This document shows, in pieces, positions 21,101-33,480 of a DNA stretch of 64,000 nt (positions are counted from its first letter, which is position 1; each line of letters opens with the position of its first letter). The notes beneath the pieces were generated by a model. It was not told the DNA's origin. It saw nothing but the letters and a program-made list of their open reading frames with translations, and did not search any database. The stretch comes from Siphonodentalium dalli. Its lineage: Eukaryota > Mollusca > Scaphopoda > Gadilida > Siphonodentaliidae. A program made the translations under genes and the position numbers. Where the stretch lies: positions 237,355,815 to 237,419,814 of the forward strand of contig CP136061.1 of assembly GCA_032622095.1 (NCBI GenBank), written 5' to 3'.

Positions 21101-22941
21101 ACGTACCAAGTTTCGTCCCGATCGGTTGAGAATCGTAGATTTGTATCAATGACATACATACAGACATACAGACAGACAGAGGTCTTCAAAAATATATAGG
21201 AGACTAGCAGGTTAGCCCGCCACTGGCGTGGTTGGTCAGAAACATGATATTTTTAAAATTATTTTTATTCAATGAGTTAATTCTGCCTTTTTAATTTTTT
21301 AATTTAATTTTTTGTTTTTCAATGAGTTAATTCTGCCTTTTTAATCAAGAGAAATGATGGTACCCCGTCCCTAAAAAGAGGTATGATTTACGGTACATCG
21401 GGCGGAAAAACTGACCCGATGGAAATATCCCCCCTTCCTAGGAACGACAGACATAAGAATCACACAACACGCATTTTTTGTTTTTCAATGAGTTAATTCT
21501 GCCTTTTTAATCAAGATAAATTATGGTGTACCCGTCCCTAAAAGAGGTATGATTCGATGAAAATCTCCCCCGTTCCTAGGAACGACAGACATAAGAATCA
21601 CACGACACGCATTTGTTGTTTTCCAATGAGTTAATTCTGCCTTTTTAATCAAGATAAATGCATTCCGCCGTTCCGGTGCATTTTGCATCCGTAGTTTCGT
21701 ACGCATAGGTGACCGTTTAGCAACGCCGATGGCAATAAAGAGCGTTACTCGGTTAACAACGCCAAATTTGGTCAATATAAAGAGCGTGACTGCCTTAACC
21801 CCCGCAGTGCCGAGAACGGTGATTTTGATGATTGGGAGTGGAGAATGAGTGCTCAGAGCTTCTCCAAAACGCCGCGACGACGATTCCCGTGGGTTTTTAC
21901 CCTTAGATGGGAAGTTTGAGCTCAATCGAGCCAGCCGTTTTCGAGTCTATAGAGGACAAATATACACACACATATATATACGGAAGTCTCAAATTATATA
22001 GTAAGAAGGTGACCCGACTTCGTCCGGGCTTTGACCTTGAATTGTCTATTTTGAAGGCCAAGGTCAAGTGGGGTCACGATTTGACCCGTCCAAAACACAG
22101 TGCCCGAACAAAAGTACCCGACAAAAGTACCCGTCGAAATCCATCCGGTTTTACCCGATTTGACCTTGAATTGACCATTTTGAAGGTCAAGGTCAGGTGG
22201 ACCAACACCCCAAAAATGGTGGAAATCGGCCCAGCGGATACCGGGAAATCGGCCCATCGGATACCGAGATACCCTATGCATCAAATTTCGTCCGTAAAAA
22301 TCCGCCAGTTTAACCCGATTTGATTTCCACTGAAGTATATAAACGCGCCTCATATACACACGCTCATTAATTATCAAGTTTCAACGTAAAGATAAATTAC
22401 CATCGGTGCCCGAGATATCGCCAAGACGTCTGAAACAGTCAAATGCATCGGCCGGAGAAGAGTTAACGTGATCTAACTTTAACGACGTCATAGAAGTTAC
22501 GCATTGTTTTTACCCTGATCGAAGATCGTACCACTTCTTCTTAATAATTGAGGCAGATAACTAAAACGGATACATACATATTATATATCGTTGGAAAGAG
22601 GAAACACGAAAGATTCTCATAGTGTCATTATTATGACTGGCATGTTATTATTCGCGCTGTTTCGAATCGATTTGTAAGCACCGAACTGAAATATATTAGC
22701 GCAAAACGGCGTAAAAACAGATTTGACCTCGGCACGTGAAAAAGTTGACCTCGCACGGACAAATTAATAGGCCTATGTTGGTCCTGACCCGAAAATACCC
22801 CCACATACCAAGTTTCATCGAAATCGGCTGAGCCATTTTCGAGTCCATCGATTACAAACACACAAACAAACAAACAAACAGATCTTCCAAAATATATAAT
22901 AGACTAGCCGATGAGCCCGACGTTGTCCGGGCTATTCAAAA

Positions 22942-23280
22942 ACCAAATTTCAAGTCGATAGCTCCACCCGTTTCCGAGATCTGGTCTGCGCATGCGCGAA
23001 ACTGGTGTCGCACGGGCTCGGCGACCCGATAAGATTCGTATCCGGGGCAAGATACATTCACATACCAAATTTCAAGTCGATAGCTCCACCCGTTTCCGAG
23101 ATCTCGTCTGCGCATGCGCGAAGCTGGTGTCGCACGGGCTCGGCGACCCGATAAAATTCGCATCCGGGGCAAGATACATTCACATAGCAAATTTCAAGTC
23201 GATAGCTCCACCCGTTTCCGAGATCTCGTCTGCGCATGCGCGAAGCGGGCGCCGCACGGGCTCGCCAATACGACAACGAC
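22942..23280 (+). repeat. 122-bp tandem repeat, three units
   Basis: Units begin at 22942, 23064 and 23186, with an exact 122-bp period. The extra unit compared with 20861-21100 shows copy-number change between the two type II repeats. The frames in these units are open for over 80 codons by repetition only. Confidence 0.95.
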
Positions 23281-24235
23281 GACCGCCTGGTCAAACTACA
23301 CTCACATACCAAGTTTCGTCTCGATCGGTCAAGAATCGTAGATTTGTATTAATGACAGACAGACAGACAGACAGACAAACATTTAATTTTTTGTTTTTCA
23401 ATTTTACCCGATTTTTTTTGTTTTTTTAATTTAATTTTTTGTTTTCGATTTGACCCGATTTGACCTTGAATTGATAATTTTAACCCGTATGTAGCAAGTT
23501 TGAGCTCAATCGGTTCGAGTCTATAAAGGACACACACATATATATGACACCCCCGTAGGTAGCAAGTTTGAGCTCAATCGGCATTCCCTGGAATTTCCCA
23601 GAAGATATTCATGGGGAGGTCAAGTGACCAATTTTGAAATGTGTTGGTCGCATTCGTCTGTAGGTCTGAGGAAGTCTCGGCTAGATATTGTTACCACTAA
23701 TCCCGCCGTGCACCCCCATCACTAACGCGGCGTAATTTTGGTACCATGTGTTGCGTTCTAAAAATAGGTCGATTGCAGTGGATTCGTAGATGACGAAATG
23801 TGAGTGCGACACAGTGTGCGACAGAGAATATTGTTTGATCGAAAGCATTTGAATTAATACGTCACAAGACTCGCCTTGATGCTGGCTAATAGATATTTGT
23901 CCCTGCTAGGTGTTGGGAATGTGAATTAAAATTGCCGTGGGGGGTGCCGTGGGGGTCTAATCCGATGAAAATTACCCCGTTCCTAGGAAGCGAGTTCCAG
24001 ATAACGTAAACAAACGCCGTCCCCCGTTCAGTATGCGAAAGCCGAAGGGAATAAAGAGCGTTAACCGGTTAACGAACCCAAATATGGAAGATGTTTATCA
24101 ACGACACTGCGGATATAGGAACGCTCTTTAAATATCAACGCTATTAACCCCGAAGTGCCGTTTTTGTGACAGAGGATGGAGAACGGTGCTTTGAGCTTCT
24201 CCAAAATGCCGCGGCGACCATTCCCTTGGGTTTTT

Positions 24236-24552
24236 AACCTTAGATGGGAAGTTTGAGCCCAATCGGTGCAGCCGTTTTCGATTCTATAAAGTACACACAT
24301 ACACACATATATATATATACGGAAGTCTCAAAATATATAGTAGAAACCTTAGATGGGAAGTTTGAGCCCAATCGGTGCAGCCGTTTTCGATTCTATAAAG
24401 TACACACATATATATATACGGAAGTCTCAAAATATATAGTAGAAACCTTAGATGGGAAGTTTGAGCCCAATCGGTGAAGCCGTTTTCGATTCTATAAAGT
24501 ACACACATACACACACATATATATATACGGAAGTCTCAAAATATATAGTAGA
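24236..24552 (+). repeat. About 100-bp tandem repeat, three units
   Basis: The phrase ACCTTAGATGGGAAGTTTGA occurs three times (about 24237, 24347 and 24446), each followed by the same CCGTTTTCGATTCTATAAAG, a CA/TA microsatellite of variable length and GGAAGTCTCAAAATATATAG. Confidence 0.93.
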
Positions 24553-25145
24553 CTAGCAGGTTAGCCGCCACTTGCGGCGTTTGTCCGAAACATGACATTT
24601 TTTTGCTTTTCAATGAGTTAATTGTGCCTTTTTAATCAAGAGAAATTATGGTACCGTCCCTAAAAGAGGTATGCCAACAATGTCTTGTTGTTGGCATTCA
24701 CGGATTGGGGGCCACCGGAATATTCTCACATTGCTGTAAAGAGAAAATAACATATGTCGTTGGCATTCACGGCTATATTAACTAATGGTACCCGTCCCTA
24801 AAAGAGTCGTTGTTGTTGGCATTATGTCGTTGTTGTTGGCATTCACGGCTATATTAACTAATGGTACCCGTCCCTAAAAGAGTCATTGTTGTTGGCATTC
24901 ACGGCTTGGGAGCCATTTTCTCGCTAACAAATCAAATGTAGAGTGCCATTTTTTGTGACTGGGGAGGGAGAAGCGGTGCTCTGAGCTTGTCCAAAATGCG
25001 ACGTGGATGATCCCCGTGGGTTTTTACCCTTATATACGAAATTTGAGCTCGATCCGCGCAGCCGTTTTCGATTCTATGAAGTACCCACATATATATATAT
25101 ACACACACATATATATATATACGTAGTTCTCAAAATAAATAGTAG

Positions 25146-25430
25146 ACTACTGACGCAATATAGTGTTATCCGTTGTCGACCTCGACATGCATGCTATTAA
25201 TTTATCTAAAAGGGCACACAAAATATAAAAAAACTGGACCTGATTTCTTTCAGACAAGTTCAGAGCGAAATATGTGCCGAACACCTAAGAAATAGCGATA
25301 TAAAACCAATAATGTCCACTCCTCAAAATATTAACAAGAGTCTTTCGTCGCTTGGAAGTCAAAAGCCCACATTTTCTCACAAAATTTTACATTTTATACT
25401 TGATATATATATAGATAAATTATTTACATA
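25146..25430. repeat. Repeat block copy 2, right part
   Basis: ACGCAATATAGTGTTATCCG, CTGGACCTGATTTCTTTCAG and AATAGCGATATAAAACCAAT match positions 16811-17070 of the first copy. This is the continuation of the block that stops at 19921. Confidence 0.8.
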
Positions 25431-25539
25431 TATTTGAATAACCTTATATATATGTGCACCATCTTTAAATGCTTTTAGAGTGCTATGTGCTATGGCTAAA
25501 TTTTGTCAGGAACCGGCGGTGCTCTCCCCATCTATGATG

Positions 25540-25757
25540 TACAGTAATACTCTAATTAATCGACCTCTTAACCACAGCAGAATTATGGGTAACTTTTCAG
25601 GATTTAGTCGGAAATATGGCTTGTTGCCATTCATCGGAAAGCTCTCGGCGAGAGCTTTCCGAATGAATGGCAACAAGACATATTTCCGACTAAATCCTGA
25701 AAAGTTACCAATAATTCTGCTGTGGTTAAGAGGTCGATTAATTAGAGCATTACTGTA
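25540..25757. mobile_element. TA-flanked CAGTAATGC fold-back MITE, copy 1
   Basis: TA-CAGTAATACTCTAATTAATC... is mirrored to ...TTAGAGCATTACTG-TA. The whole 214-bp element is one long palindrome with centre GAAAGCTCTCGGCGAGAGCT. A TA duplication and CAGT termini suggest the Tc1/mariner superfamily. Other copies lie at 45.6, 46.2, 48.8 and 49.7 kb. Confidence 0.88.
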
Positions 25758-25759
25758 GG

Positions 25760-26831
25760 TTACCTGAGATTCCTATAGAGTACAGATGCATTCAGGGTTC
25801 CAGACCTTCAGTTACAATGTAAAAAAAAATAAAATCTAATTTGGCATACATGTAGTCTGTTGCTCGTTCAATCCCTTGAAAAGATTAAAAACATGGTGAA
25901 AACCAAATATAACACATAAACTAGAACTATACCCATGTACCAAATAATTCATTAATAAGAAATGATATAGGTTTCATAAATATTAGCCTGGATCCCTGAA
26001 TACACCTTTAAGTATCAGTTCTGAAATCCAAATACTGGTATGTTAAACAGTTCTGAATATCCATGGCCATAATATACTAGTTTTTATTGATAAAACATTG
26101 AACAATTGATTTTACTTGGTGATGTTGGACTATACATGTACTAGTACATGCGCCCTACATGCATAATGGTATGCTGGAAGTGTATGAGATATAATGGATA
26201 GGGATAGGCTATATATTGCACATTTGAAATTGAAAACAAAAGCAGAATACCAGATTGTGAAATAAATATAAATGTTCTGCATTCTCTCTTACAAGTTATA
26301 CTAGTATCTAATGAAAAGCCAATCAACGTGAGCATGCAATATTATTATGGTACATGTACATGTAGCAGTACACAATTTTCCAGGCATTTTGGCCAACTTC
26401 AATTATGAGTCAGGCATTTCAACCACAAAACACAATATTTTAACAAATGTTTCGACTAAAATCAATCATTTACATTCCATTATAAAATTAAGACAAGGCA
26501 TTTGTCAGTAAGTGTGCATTTACTCATCCTATTGAACTACATTGAGTCCATCAACGTACATGTAGGACATAAGTTGGAAAATAGATATCCTAGCAATTTC
26601 AAAATATTTCCTTGGACATGCAGATGGAAAAATGCAGTGACAGCAAATGGACTGGTTGTACATGTATATGTATGCTCTTCAGTGACTTCACCATTGATAA
26701 ATCACCAAATAGGCAAAACAAGTTACATGTTCTGGTATACTGTATGCATTCAAACTTGTGACTGTTTCTACACAGTAGCTTTAAATTTTTTTTAAATTAA
26801 AGTATTAGAACAGTAATGACTAATGTCATAT
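25760..26831. other. Intergenic spacer
   Basis: No gene recognised. Palindromic TACATGTA and CATGTAC strings are frequent (for example near 25849, 26130, 26350, 26562 and 26668). Confidence 0.5.
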
Positions 26832-27550
26832 TTAAGGGTCAGATGCACGTTTTGCCAAAATTTCCTGGTATTTCAAAATGGATTTTCTCAAAATCTGTTA
26901 GGAATATCTTTGTGAAATTTGGTACAAGCGATTATTGTGAGACCATATTTAAGAACCATCGATGAGTTGGATATTATAACCTCATTTACTTTACTTTTAT
27001 GGCATAACAAATTAATTTCACTGTTTTCATTTACTAGTACCAAGAACTTCTGTAAAATAGATTTTTTTCAAAAGTACAGTTCATATATCCATGATATGAT
27101 ATCATATCTCAAGATCAAGAGAGGATACTTAATTATTCTTTATTTGTGAAATTTAATGATTATTTTCATTAAGAAAGGCAACTACCTATAATTAATTTTC
27201 AATATTTGAGGATTTTCATGCCATGATCAATGAACAATTGGGCTCAGATGAGTTGTGGGTCATGAGTTCATAACCAGGTTAAAGCTGAGATATGTGTGAA
27301 ATTATTATTTATTCTAGCAGTTCTTGGTACCGAAAGGGCCAAAAATAAAATAAAATTTTCAACTTCTCAAATGTATTAAAATCCATTATTTTTGTTGACT
27401 CTCAATAATTGCTCAGATTCTACATACAATGATGAAGATGATGATGCGTGAAATTAATGATTTTTTGCCTGATAGATCCAGAGAAATTCTTTGTTGAAAA
27501 TCTCTTGCCATTTTTTGGGTGGATTTATGCGAAACGTGCATCCCCCTTAA
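26832..27550. mobile_element. TTAA-flanked element GGGTCAGATGCACGTTT
   Basis: TTAA-GGGTCAGATGCACGTTTTGCC at 26832 mirrors GCGAAACGTGCATCCCCC-TTAA ending at 27550; the TIRs are about 17 bp with a few mismatches. The 711-bp interior codes for nothing recognised. It lies downstream of the VPS33A stop codon and could be included in its 3' UTR. Confidence 0.7.
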
Positions 27551-27788
27551 GTTGATGATTTAACACAATATGCTAAACATACACTGAAGGTTATATCCCC
27601 TAAATATTTAACTTCATATTTTGCTGTCTGTGAAATTGTGTACCGGTACTGCTCCTAAACATACATACAAACTTGTACACATGTTTGCCTGTACATCTAC
27701 ATGTAAGTGCAACCATTAATACAGGCTGGCAGCTTTACATGTACATGTTGTTCATCATCTCAAACAAAGCCAAGTTCAATTGTCATTT

Positions 27789-29642
27789 TTATCGATAGAA
27801 TGGATTGGTTGTCTTCACAGCTTCCAACTTTTCCATCATTGCATCCAGTAAGGAGGATCCGTTGATCAACTTTGTTGCGGCAATAACATAGTCAGTCCCT
27901 CCATCATCTTGTTGTGCCAAAAATCTCAGAGCCGCAATTTCAGCATAAGTTACACCACCAAGAAAATAGACCAGGGTTACCTTCTGGTCAGATGTGCTGG
28001 AATGAGAGGAACCAATCGAACCACGCCTTTTACGCAGGGCTACGGGTATGTTCTGGAAGTCCTCGATTGTCTGTCCAGGTAGCAAGTTTAGGACTTCTGT
28101 TATACTCCTCCACCCAGGCCTAGCCAGATATTGTACAAGTCGAACAGACAATGGAGCAAATCCACTGTAGACATATGCGATATCAGTTGGGTTAACTTCA
28201 TTGATATCATCAATCACCAACTTTAAAGACTTTCTTAGAATTGGATATGTTCTATTTCCATGTGGAGTGAGGAAACCGGCTTTCTCCAAATTCATTAATG
28301 TTATCATATATTGAAAACCATAGGTTTGTATAATTTCTCGCTTGTAATAATCCAGAACTTTAGGTTTCAATCCATTGTTACATAGAGACTGTATACATAT
28401 CAGTCTCAGTACTTTGTGAATAGGTTCAACCTTTGCTATACAGTCTTCAATATGTGGGTTGATTTTATCAGTCTCTATTCCATTGATCAGTTCCTGTTGG
28501 CATCTCAGTGAGTCCAAGAAAGAGTCGTCATCTGTGTGCTCTTTAACAAGCTCGGCTATTGAAGTATGAGTGGCCAGTGATTGTCTGGCAACTTGAAGAT
28601 GTGGAAGTTTGGACACAAACTGCTTCATTTCGGTGACAGTCTTTGCAGCATGCCTTTCATCAAACTGTGCACTGATAACCTTAGCCTTCTTACTGACAAT
28701 TGATCCGACAGCTGTGAAATTTTTGTCCCTCAATTCTGCAAATAGTTCATCTGAAGAGTTTAAAATGAACGCCTTTGGCTCACTTGAGACGTCAGATGAT
28801 GATGAATCTGCATTTTGTGATACAAATTTTTCTGGAGGCAGTTTTACACTTGAATTTGTTATTCCATAAATTTCATCAATTAGACCCTCATAGGTATGTT
28901 GTGACAGTAAGGGCGTTAATAAATCAACACTTCTGTCAATGAGCACCAAGTTGTCTATCTGTGGTGTTATTTGTGGTTCTCGTCCACCAAGCTCTCTATG
29001 CATTCTGAACAGAAGATCAACAACATGTTTAGCACAGTCTCCTTTGCCATAAATTTTAGGGATAATCCCATACAAAGCTTGTATTGTCATTAATGATTGT
29101 GCAACATAGAAGAGTGATGTGAAATCATTTTCAATATAGCACTCTCTGAAGCTGTTGTCCATTTCCATTGAAAGAATATCTGAGTCAAATGGAATCAGCT
29201 CAAGATTAAATTCATCAATGCGGTTTTCTAAAGTTCCATACACCCCCAAATCTTTTAGCTTCTTTTCGCATAAAAGTGATTTCCGAGGGACAAAAATAAC
29301 AGAAAATTCTTTCCTACTGCCTGCTTTGTGGTCTTCTTGAAGAATAATCTCGGCTATTTTATCCATCAGCTTTACTTTTGGTCGCACTATGAAGATAATG
29401 TTGTGAACGTTTGACTGTGGGAGTGGGGCAACTTTCAGTGGAAACATTTTCTCTACTTCATGTTCTTTCAGCAAGGAATATTCTGCGATAAGACCGAACG
29501 GTCCGGTAAGCGCATCGTCCCAGACAATAGCCTTCGTCCCAGAGCTTCTGTCCAAACATTCTAAAAATTCCCTTCGATAGGAATCTCTCAGAATGTTGAG
29601 ATTTATCTTTCCGGAATTGAGATGAGATGCTCCACCCGCCAT
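27789..29642 (-). CDS. VPS33A: Vacuolar protein sorting-associated protein 33A (intronless frame)
   Basis: Encodes a Sec1/Munc18-family protein of 617 residues from the second ATG ([18 protein letters not shown]), which fits the vertebrate N-terminus; an upstream in-frame ATG at 29663 would add seven residues. VPS33A is the SNARE-binding subunit of the HOPS and CORVET complexes, which tether late endosomes, lysosomes and autophagosomes. Near-verbatim family segments include [102 protein letters not shown] and [20 protein letters not shown]. The length is slightly above the usual 596, mainly from a serine-rich loop ([16 protein letters not shown]) and a longer C-end. The whole frame is uninterrupted, unlike the many-exon vertebrate genes. 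A consensus donor GTAAGTATC (29789 down to 29781) upstream suggests a 5' UTR intron. A minus-strand AATAAA occurs at 27313-27308. Confidence 0.96.
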   Translation of the reverse strand: MAGGASHLNSGKINLNILRDSYRREFLECLDRSSGTKAIVWDDALTGPFGLIAEYSLLKEHEVEKMFPLKVAPLPQSNVHNIIFIVRPKVKLMDKIAEIILQEDHKAGSRKEFSVIFVPRKSLLCEKKLKDLGVYGTLENRIDEFNLELIPFDSDILSMEMDNSFRECYIENDFTSLFYVAQSLMTIQALYGIIPKIYGKGDCAKHVVDLLFRMHRELGGREPQITPQIDNLVLIDRSVDLLTPLLSQHTYEGLIDEIYGITNSSVKLPPEKFVSQNADSSSSDVSSEPKAFILNSSDELFAELRDKNFTAVGSIVSKKAKVISAQFDERHAAKTVTEMKQFVSKLPHLQVARQSLATHTSIAELVKEHTDDDSFLDSLRCQQELINGIETDKINPHIEDCIAKVEPIHKVLRLICIQSLCNNGLKPKVLDYYKREIIQTYGFQYMITLMNLEKAGFLTPHGNRTYPILRKSLKLVIDDINEVNPTDIAYVYSGFAPLSVRLVQYLARPGWRSITEVLNLLPGQTIEDFQNIPVALRKRRGSIGSSHSSTSDQKVTLVYFLGGVTYAEIAALRFLAQQDDGGTDYVIAATKLINGSSLLDAMMEKLEAVKTTNPFYR

Positions 29643-29792
29643 TTTGGCCAAGTCATGTGACACCGATCGAATCGTTGAGGCAAATCAAAATTAAATTTCT
29701 GTTCTCCCCCAAGTGAAACGAACTGCATTAATGTTATATCATTTACTCGATAACAATGAGAAATAATAAATTCTGAAAACGATACTTACCAT

Positions 29793-29967
29793 GTTCTTTG
29801 ACGTTTCTTTCCGTATATGTAGTCCCCAAACAATTGTCTTTTATATAAGACCTAGATAAATTTGACAAACTTCCACTTCCCAAGTATGATTTTTTTTATA
29901 GTCAGAACAGACCGGTTCATTAGACATTTTGGGCTGGAGCTGTCATCGTTGGGCGACTTAACAAGTA
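29793..29967. other. Upstream region of VPS33A
   Basis: Holds the possible 5' UTR exon that ends in a GTAAGT donor (minus strand). No TATA box or other promoter element can be named with confidence. Confidence 0.4.
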
Positions 29968-30433
29968 AAGATGAATAATCCGATAAAACGCCCCTATTTT
30001 GATTGGGGGGGGGGGGGGAACATATTTGATTCGAGTCGAAGAAACCACCTATCAAAGATCAGAGAAATTTATTAGATATTGATTTTTGATATCTATTATT
30101 TTTACCATCGATACTTTTATTAATCATGGCACAGTAAAAATTCGACGAACCGACGATCTTGTACCAAATTGTGGATGAAGATGGATAACTCTAAAAGCAA
30201 GAGGCTTTGTGTTGATAATAAGGCCAAATTTCGTCCAACGACATGTTGATAAAATAACACGTTTGGGCAATTTTATACTGTAGTTTACTGTGGTTAGCAT
30301 TATTTTTGGGTAATTAATCAATTCTGATAGCTGAAGCGGCATGTAAAAAAAAATGTTGTTGTTGTTGTTGTTGTTGGAATCTGATAATATGGGGACCATC
30401 GATTGGCATCGAATCGGATTAAGTAGTTTTAAA
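29968..30433. mobile_element. TTAA-family MITE (AGGTACTCAATCCGAT), diverged copy 4
   Basis: AATCCGATAAAACGCCCCTA and TTTGATTCGAGTCGAAGAAA at the left and GAATCGGATTAAGTAGTTTT at the right match the family. The termini are eroded. A poly-G tract replaces the GGGGGTAAAAA motif, and a (GTT)n run lies at about 30357. Confidence 0.6.
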
Positions 30434-30439
30434 TACATT

Positions 30440-32255
30440 TGGTCCACAGAGATCGAATAACACCAGGGGAGAATCTCGGTAGGGGTACAAATTTTAATGA
30501 TTTTTAATGTTCTACTATACGCCAACACCGCTGAACGTGTAGTTACTTGGTAAACGTATATGTGACGTATCGGAACACGAGCTAGACGTCAGTTGGGTTA
30601 TGAGCTTGTCATTATGTAAATAATAATTATATATATTTCAAAATAACATTAAACAATAATTCCGTTTTATTTCAGGTGTTATTAATGTTTTTTTTATGTT
30701 TATGATTATATTTTTTTGGGCAAAACATTGGGGAATGAGGTTTAATGCAAAAAAAATTATGTCTAAAGAAGGAATATTTGTATTATTCATAAAGCCAACA
30801 TAGCGATGTTGTGATATTTGTTTTATTATACCCCTTGGTGATGTCCGAAATAAACCCGACAACTCAACACTGTGAACATATGTCTTCGTTGGAATGTAGA
30901 CTAATGGTCTTATTGCGAAGTATCCGGAGTGTATTTAATCCGATTAGTAGAATTTGTAGGTCCGCATTTAGAGGTTTTCTGGTGTGGTGAATGTGAAACT
31001 TTCAGTGATTAGCCACAGTTGTTGTAATGATTTGAAGGATTAGTTGTTTTAACGGAATTCTGAGGTGGTGCTTTCATGAAAGCTTGAAGGCATTGTGATT
31101 AATTAGTCTCCATAATCGGTGGTGAATGAAACCTTATCGGAAATTATTTCATAATGACTCTCGAAATTGTTTGTAAATCATTCAGTGTTCAGCCGCCGTA
31201 TATCGGCTTCTGTCAGTCAATTGCAGACCTCTATTTCGATAGAAATTAGAATAAATAACAAAGAAAAGATACATGCAAGCCGAAAACAATTCTAATGTCG
31301 TATAAGACAACCGAGAAAATAACAGTTTAGTGTATTTGCCGCGAGCTGGCAACACGTCAACATAATAACATGTCAATCGTCAAGGCGTTTGTCATTTTGT
31401 TGGCAATGGGTGTTTGGATATAACCAATAATATATTGCATGGTGTATCAATGTAATGGCGGTTGCTTGTTTGACGATGAACCTTCCTGTTGGAACACATC
31501 ATTATACGTGAGTACATATTTCATAATTATCATAACTTTAGTTTGGCACGTCCGATTAAAAAAAAATGTGTCCATATGCTTTCTCACTAAGCACATACTA
31601 TACACATATATACAACAAATACATATAATCAACTATATATAAAAAGCATTACCTATATAGACATTTTTCACAATCACAACATTAAAGCTCCAATTGATAT
31701 ATTTTATATATGCGTAATACTATATGTTCTAGATGGCCTTACCATTTCTTACTATGGTTTTCTTGTTACAATGTTGTGTTCTGGGCATAGTGTTCAAATA
31801 TATGTTATGGGCTTTTAAAAACGACATATCAAGGGGCATGCCATTTTTTTCTGTTTACAAGATATAGGCCTATACATATATCTTAACTGGTCGCGCCAAT
31901 TTTTACATCGCATTAAATCCAACTTGGGGAGACCTCATATCTCATATATATATGAGTTCAGTCTACACTGGACTTACCACTGCCATCACCTACATGTACG
32001 CAAAATGAGATGAAATCACTCTTTGTTTTTTTTAGACTTTTTTTTATTTAACGCCATCGTAGGTTACAATTCATTTTGCATTATTCTGAGAAACTGAACT
32101 TTCCATATTGATTTGGAAATTATTTTCAAGATCAATCAAGAATGAGTTATAACGGTCAAAACACTTCAATAAAAACTGTTATATTTAATGAAGAAAATAC
32201 ACATGCATGCAGTGGTCAGACATAGCGTAGCGAGGGGACTGAACTCTGTTTGCAG
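30440..32255. other. Intergenic spacer between VPS33A and TMEM35
   Basis: No gene, RNA or clear repeat boundary recognised across this AT-rich stretch. Confidence 0.45.
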
Positions 32256-33212
32256 CTTGCCTGGCAGAGTCGTTATTTCGTGGGAATCCGGATTCAGAAT
32301 CTGGATTCAGATTACAGATTAGTCCCCGTACGACGTGGTTCGGTAAACGAACAGACCAGAATCAGTAAACGAACAGACCGTAATCGTAATCTCGTGGTAA
32401 TCCAGATTCGGATTCGGATTCGGATTACGGATTAAAATGTTCGTAATGTAAACAAACCGAGATTTCGCCACCTCGGAGTTTAAAAACACAATAAAACATA
32501 AGAATCCGTCTCTTGTGTACAGATTATTGCAGAATATAAACGATCTATATCAAATAATTTTAAATGCGGAGACAAATTTGTTTTATCGAGTGTAAACTGG
32601 GAGAATATTACTGAAATTAGCCAAATAATAACGCTATTGATAGTAACGCTGGGGGAGCACTTCGGAGGTAGGCGAAGCAAATCAATGTCGATTTCATTGG
32701 CACTTTCATATGTCCATTTCATAATTCCATCCATAAAATACCGCCCGAACGCATGTCGATTTCAAATTCGGCGGATACGTCACCATTGACCGAATTCATG
32801 TGAACCTGCATGGATATGTCTTCTGCTTTGTTCGTTATTATAATGTTTCTTCTTATTCGAGAAATAGTAGGATTATATGATATCGATGGATTATCAGATA
32901 CACGTATGTACTATCTAGTCTTATAGCAATTTCATGTTTAAAATGTTTTGTTGCGTTAAATGCAGTCGTTTTGCACAATATTAGTCTCTGTATAGTGCAC
33001 AAACACAGGCATTTTTTGGCCAACGTGCTGTACAATAGTTGTAAAATAAAGCTTTGCTCATGAAGCTAATGTTGTAGTCTTGTGATCGCAGGTGAACTGC
33101 ATCTGCCAATCGCACAAACACAAATGTAAAGCTTATTCTAGGATCTCAGGACTTTATAGTGGAAATGTCAGTCAATTTATTGATTAAGTACCCACACGTA
33201 CAAGTTCTAGGG

Positions 33213-33480
33213 ACGTGGCCAGATGTTTCCTCAAATTTCAGGCCAACTGCACCCCCCATGGAACCAAACATCAATCTCACAGGTTCGCAGAATTCCATTA
33301 TGCACCCCCTTGGAAATATCCAACCTGACACACACTAAGATTTGAAAATTACCAACTTTTACTGGTTGAAAAAATCAAACAATGAGAACAATTCCAACCT
33401 ATATATGGTGTCAAATTAATGTCCAACTAATGTTGTGTCATGCATGAAATTTCCAACTGCTGGAAATGTACCAAAGTTTA
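33213..33480. repeat. TTGGAAATTTCCAAC-family repeat
   Basis: Phrases GGAAATATCCAACCTGACAC and GAAATTTCCAACTGCTGGAA match stretches at 16640-16740, 19380-19800 and 62135-62540. The palindromic word GGAAATTTCC recurs in all of them. Limits are approximate. Confidence 0.55.

Larger units (their letters stand above)
19922..25145 (+). repeat. 5.2-kb chain of CTAGC-headed interspersed repeats
   Basis: Units join head to tail through 'TAGACTAGC'-like junctions and end in ACAGACAG or ACACATATATA tracts plus 'AAAATATATAGTAGACTA'. Three head types are readable. Type I is AGGTGACCCGACTTCGTCCG (19922 and 22010). Type II is GCCGATGAGCCCGACGTTGT (20814 and 22906). Type III is CTAGCAGGTTAGCC followed by CGCCACT (21204 and 24553). 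The order is I-II-III-I-II-III. Body phrases such as AAATTTCGTCGAAATCCGTC resemble the tails of RTE-type retroelements; that is inference. No open frame here is gene-like. Confidence 0.75.

Noticed and set aside
20046-24514. Many 60-145 codon open frames on both strands
   Set aside because: All fall in the interspersed repeat chain and repeat with its units; none has protein-like motifs beyond the repetition.
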